Shown here: positions 62,352-64,000 of the stretch, in pieces
Numbering within the stretch: position 1 is the stretch's first letter
How the letters are laid out: every line of letters starts with the position of its first letter
Assembly (NCBI RefSeq): GCF_021390595.1
Contig: NZ_JAJEJR010000002.1
Span: 372,001 to 436,000 of the forward strand
From: Paraburkholderia sp. HP33-1
GTDB taxonomy: Bacteria > Pseudomonadota > Gammaproteobacteria > Burkholderiales > Burkholderiaceae
Length of the DNA stretch: 64,000 bases
Reading direction: 5' to 3'
Notes under the pieces: model-generated
Told to the model about the DNA's origin: nothing
Seen by the model: the letters and a program-made list of their open reading frames with translations, nothing else
The model's database searches: none
Translations under genes and position numbers: made by a program

Positions 62352-64000
62352 CTATCGCCCCGGAAATGCCATTGCAGTCACTTGTTCGAAGCTTAACCGC
62401 GCCCCATCGCTCGCAAGTCGATCGCATTCTTCTCGCGTGAAAGCCGAGTCGACCATGGTTCGCGCTTCCTCGTAGCTGGATACCGCAATCGGCGGAAACC
62501 AATCGCGGACTGCCTGTAGCTGGCGGTTGTCGATCCAGGCAAGTGTCCTCGCGGCGTCGACGAGACGGCCCTGCCGCGCAAGTAGAAGCGCCACATAGGA
62601 GTAGGGATAGGTAGTCGGACCGAATGTATGCATCAATAGCGTGCAAGCGCTCGCCAATGCAAGTTCAGCTGCCTTGACGTCACCGAGATGAACGAGCGCC
62701 GCGCCGCGCATAAGCAGGATTTGCGATCGCAGTTGCACACTCTCTCTCACACTCGAACTGTCAAGGATATCGTTACATCGCCGTAACGCCGACGCATAGT
62801 CACCCTGCGCGATGTCGAGGCTGGGAAGCAGGAGTTCGCAGCGGTCTCCGAAGTAGCTGTCGCCGCGACGATGGCCCTGCAACGCCGCATTGACAAGACT
62901 TCTCGCTTCATCCGGCTTGCGGTCGATGAGGTTTGCGAACAGTGCTCTGCAATAAGCGAGGGACGTTTGCAACCACGACGGCCACGTGTCGTCGGACAGG
63001 GCTTGCGCCTCAGCAAGGGCTGCTGCCGCCGCGTCGCGATCGGCCATAACGGCAAAGTAAAGCGCAGCAAACGTCAAGGACCGGAATACGCCGAATCGGT
63101 CGTTCAGGCCTTGATATAGTCGAGCGGCTTTGAGGGCCGAAGCGGCTTGGTGTTTCGCCTCCGTGCGCATGCGCAGACCAGCGACGGCAAACCAGAAGCG
63201 CGCTGCCAGTCGAGGCGGCGTTGACTCGTCCACCCAGGGCTCGATCGTACGGTACAGCCGCGCGCCTTCGTCGTTGACGCCTCGCGCATCCCATAGCATG
63301 TCGGTGGCCGCCGCAAGTTCGACCGCGATCTGGCGATCGCCCGTCGGCCCGAGTGCCCACGCCACGGCCGCGCGTACGTTGTCGAGGTCAGGCGCGATGC
63401 GACGCATCCGCGCCAGGGGCTCCTCAAAGAGATCGTCTCCGGTCAGGATCTGCGCCAGTGCTTCGGCGTGGCGCCGGCGCGTCGCGTCGAGCGAGCCAGT
63501 GATGGCTAGCCGCTCCAATGCGAAGGCCCGGCTGCTTTCGAGAAGCCGGTAGCGCGGCATCTCCCCCCGTTCAACCATCACGAGCGATTTGTCCACGAGT
63601 GAGGCGAGGTGATCGATGACTGCCCAGCTATCGATTGTCTGGTCGCTCGCCACGCGCTGTGCGGCTTCAAGCGAGAAGGTGCCCATGAACACGCCGAGCC
63701 GATCGAACACCGTTTGCTCGGGCGCACTCAACAGCTCATAGCTCCACTGCATTGCCCCCCGCAAAGTTTGATGGCGGGGCGGCGCAGTTCGATTTCCGCC
63801 CGCCAGCAGCCTCAGCCGCTCGTCGAGCCGCCGCAGCAGACCATGCACGCCGAGGAGCGGTTCCCGCGCTGCGGCGAACTCAATCGCCAGAGGAATTCCA
63901 TCGAGCCGCCGGCAGATCTCGACCACATCGCTCACGTTCCCGCTATCGACCGTGAACTTCGGATCGGCGGCCTGTATGCGCGCGACGAACAGTTGGACAG
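62352..64000 (-). CDS. Winged-helix/ATPase/TPR regulator, copy 2, C-terminal part (cut by window edge)
   Basis: 549 codons from the window edge to a TAG at 62352. The protein matches residues about 361-905 of copy 1 at high identity: the NB-ARC end (SDVVEICRRLDGIPLAIEFAAAREPLLGVHGLLRRLDE), the GALQ/MQWSYELLSAPEQTVFDRLGVFMGTFSLEAA region and the TPR part. It ends FEQVTAMAFPGR, six residues shorter than copy 1 (FPVVQSGVAR). Where it begins, and whether it has the same DNA-binding domain, cannot be seen. Confidence 0.88.
   Translation of the reverse strand, partial: VQLFVARIQAADPKFTVDSGNVSDVVEICRRLDGIPLAIEFAAAREPLLGVHGLLRRLDERLRLLAGGNRTAPPRHQTLRGAMQWSYELLSAPEQTVFDRLGVFMGTFSLEAAQRVASDQTIDSWAVIDHLASLVDKSLVMVERGEMPRYRLLESSRAFALERLAITGSLDATRRRHAEALAQILTGDDLFEEPLARMRRIAPDLDNVRAAVAWALGPTGDRQIAVELAAATDMLWDARGVNDEGARLYRTIEPWVDESTPPRLAARFWFAVAGLRMRTEAKHQAASALKAARLYQGLNDRFGVFRSLTFAALYFAVMADRDAAAAALAEAQALSDDTWPSWLQTSLAYCRALFANLIDRKPDEARSLVNAALQGHRRGDSYFGDRCELLLPSLDIAQGDYASALRRCNDILDSSSVRESVQLRSQILLMRGAALVHLGDVKAAELALASACTLLMHTFGPTTYPYSYVALLLARQGRLVDAARTLAWIDNRQLQAVRDWFPPIAVSSYEEARTMVDSAFTREECDRLASDGARLSFEQVTAMAFPGR
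62360..64000. repeat. Direct repeat, right copy (partial)
   Basis: Aligns without gaps to 52164-53804 at offset 10196, same orientation. It continues beyond the window. Recombination between the copies would delete the transporter operon and the small secreted proteins. Confidence 0.9.

Overview
The window is high-GC DNA with strong G/C third positions, dense in LysR regulators, MFS pumps, a Burkholderiales-type porin and aromatic or sugar-acid catabolism. It looks like a chromosome or chromid segment of a Burkholderiaceae member (Paraburkholderia, Caballeronia or Burkholderia type). No rRNA, tRNA or CRISPR array was seen. The family assignments come from reading motifs by eye; no database search was possible.

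Layout. 1-5.2 kb: the start of a DASS-type anion symporter, a LysR regulator divergent from a CitMHS-type citrate transporter, and a two-gene AtuA-like (DUF1446) unit. 4.5-8.4 kb: the D-glucarate system, with a FadR-type GntR regulator divergent from gudP and gudD. 8.6-15.7 kb: a plant-polysaccharide island with a GH3 glycosidase lipoprotein, a PpiC isomerase and a GH28 polygalacturonase lipoprotein. Two ~140-bp copies of internal gudD sequence, one with an in-frame stop, lie in this island around the GH28 gene. A GntR-like operator motif occurs upstream of both gudP and the GH3 gene, which suggests that pectin breakdown and aldarate catabolism share regulation.

15.9-33.7 kb: a patatin-like lipase followed by two small conserved proteins, a 14-TM exporter, a porin, dienelactone hydrolase, an SDR and an alpha/beta hydrolase with a LysR, an M20 amidohydrolase, an O6-methylguanine methyltransferase, a leucine-rich-repeat protein kinase overlapping a periplasmic sugar-binding protein, a NUDIX hydrolase, a small membrane protein between probable insertion-sequence scars, and a LivK-like binding protein. 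33.9-36.6 kb: ilvD and a Qnr-like pentapeptide-repeat protein.

36.8-51.8 kb: a large catabolic locus. The minus-strand arm has an aldehyde dehydrogenase, an atypical DapA-fold lyase, an ornithine-cyclodeaminase-like reductase and two LysR regulators. The plus-strand arm has ten genes: an outer-membrane protein, a C-C-bond hydrolase, a two-domain extradiol-type dioxygenase, a Rieske ferredoxin, an FAD monooxygenase, an MFS carrier, a cyclase, a cupin, an FAH-family hydrolase and an NAD-dependent epimerase. Together they can supply every step of a ring-hydroxylation, ring-cleavage and hydrolysis route, but for no substrate that I can name.

52.1-64 kb: two copies of a winged-helix/ATPase/TPR regulator form a direct repeat 10.2 kb apart. 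Between them lie a branched-chain-type ABC transporter operon of lower GC, whose two ATPase genes have collapsed into one livG'-'livF remnant, and three small secreted proteins, two of which are convergent paralogues.
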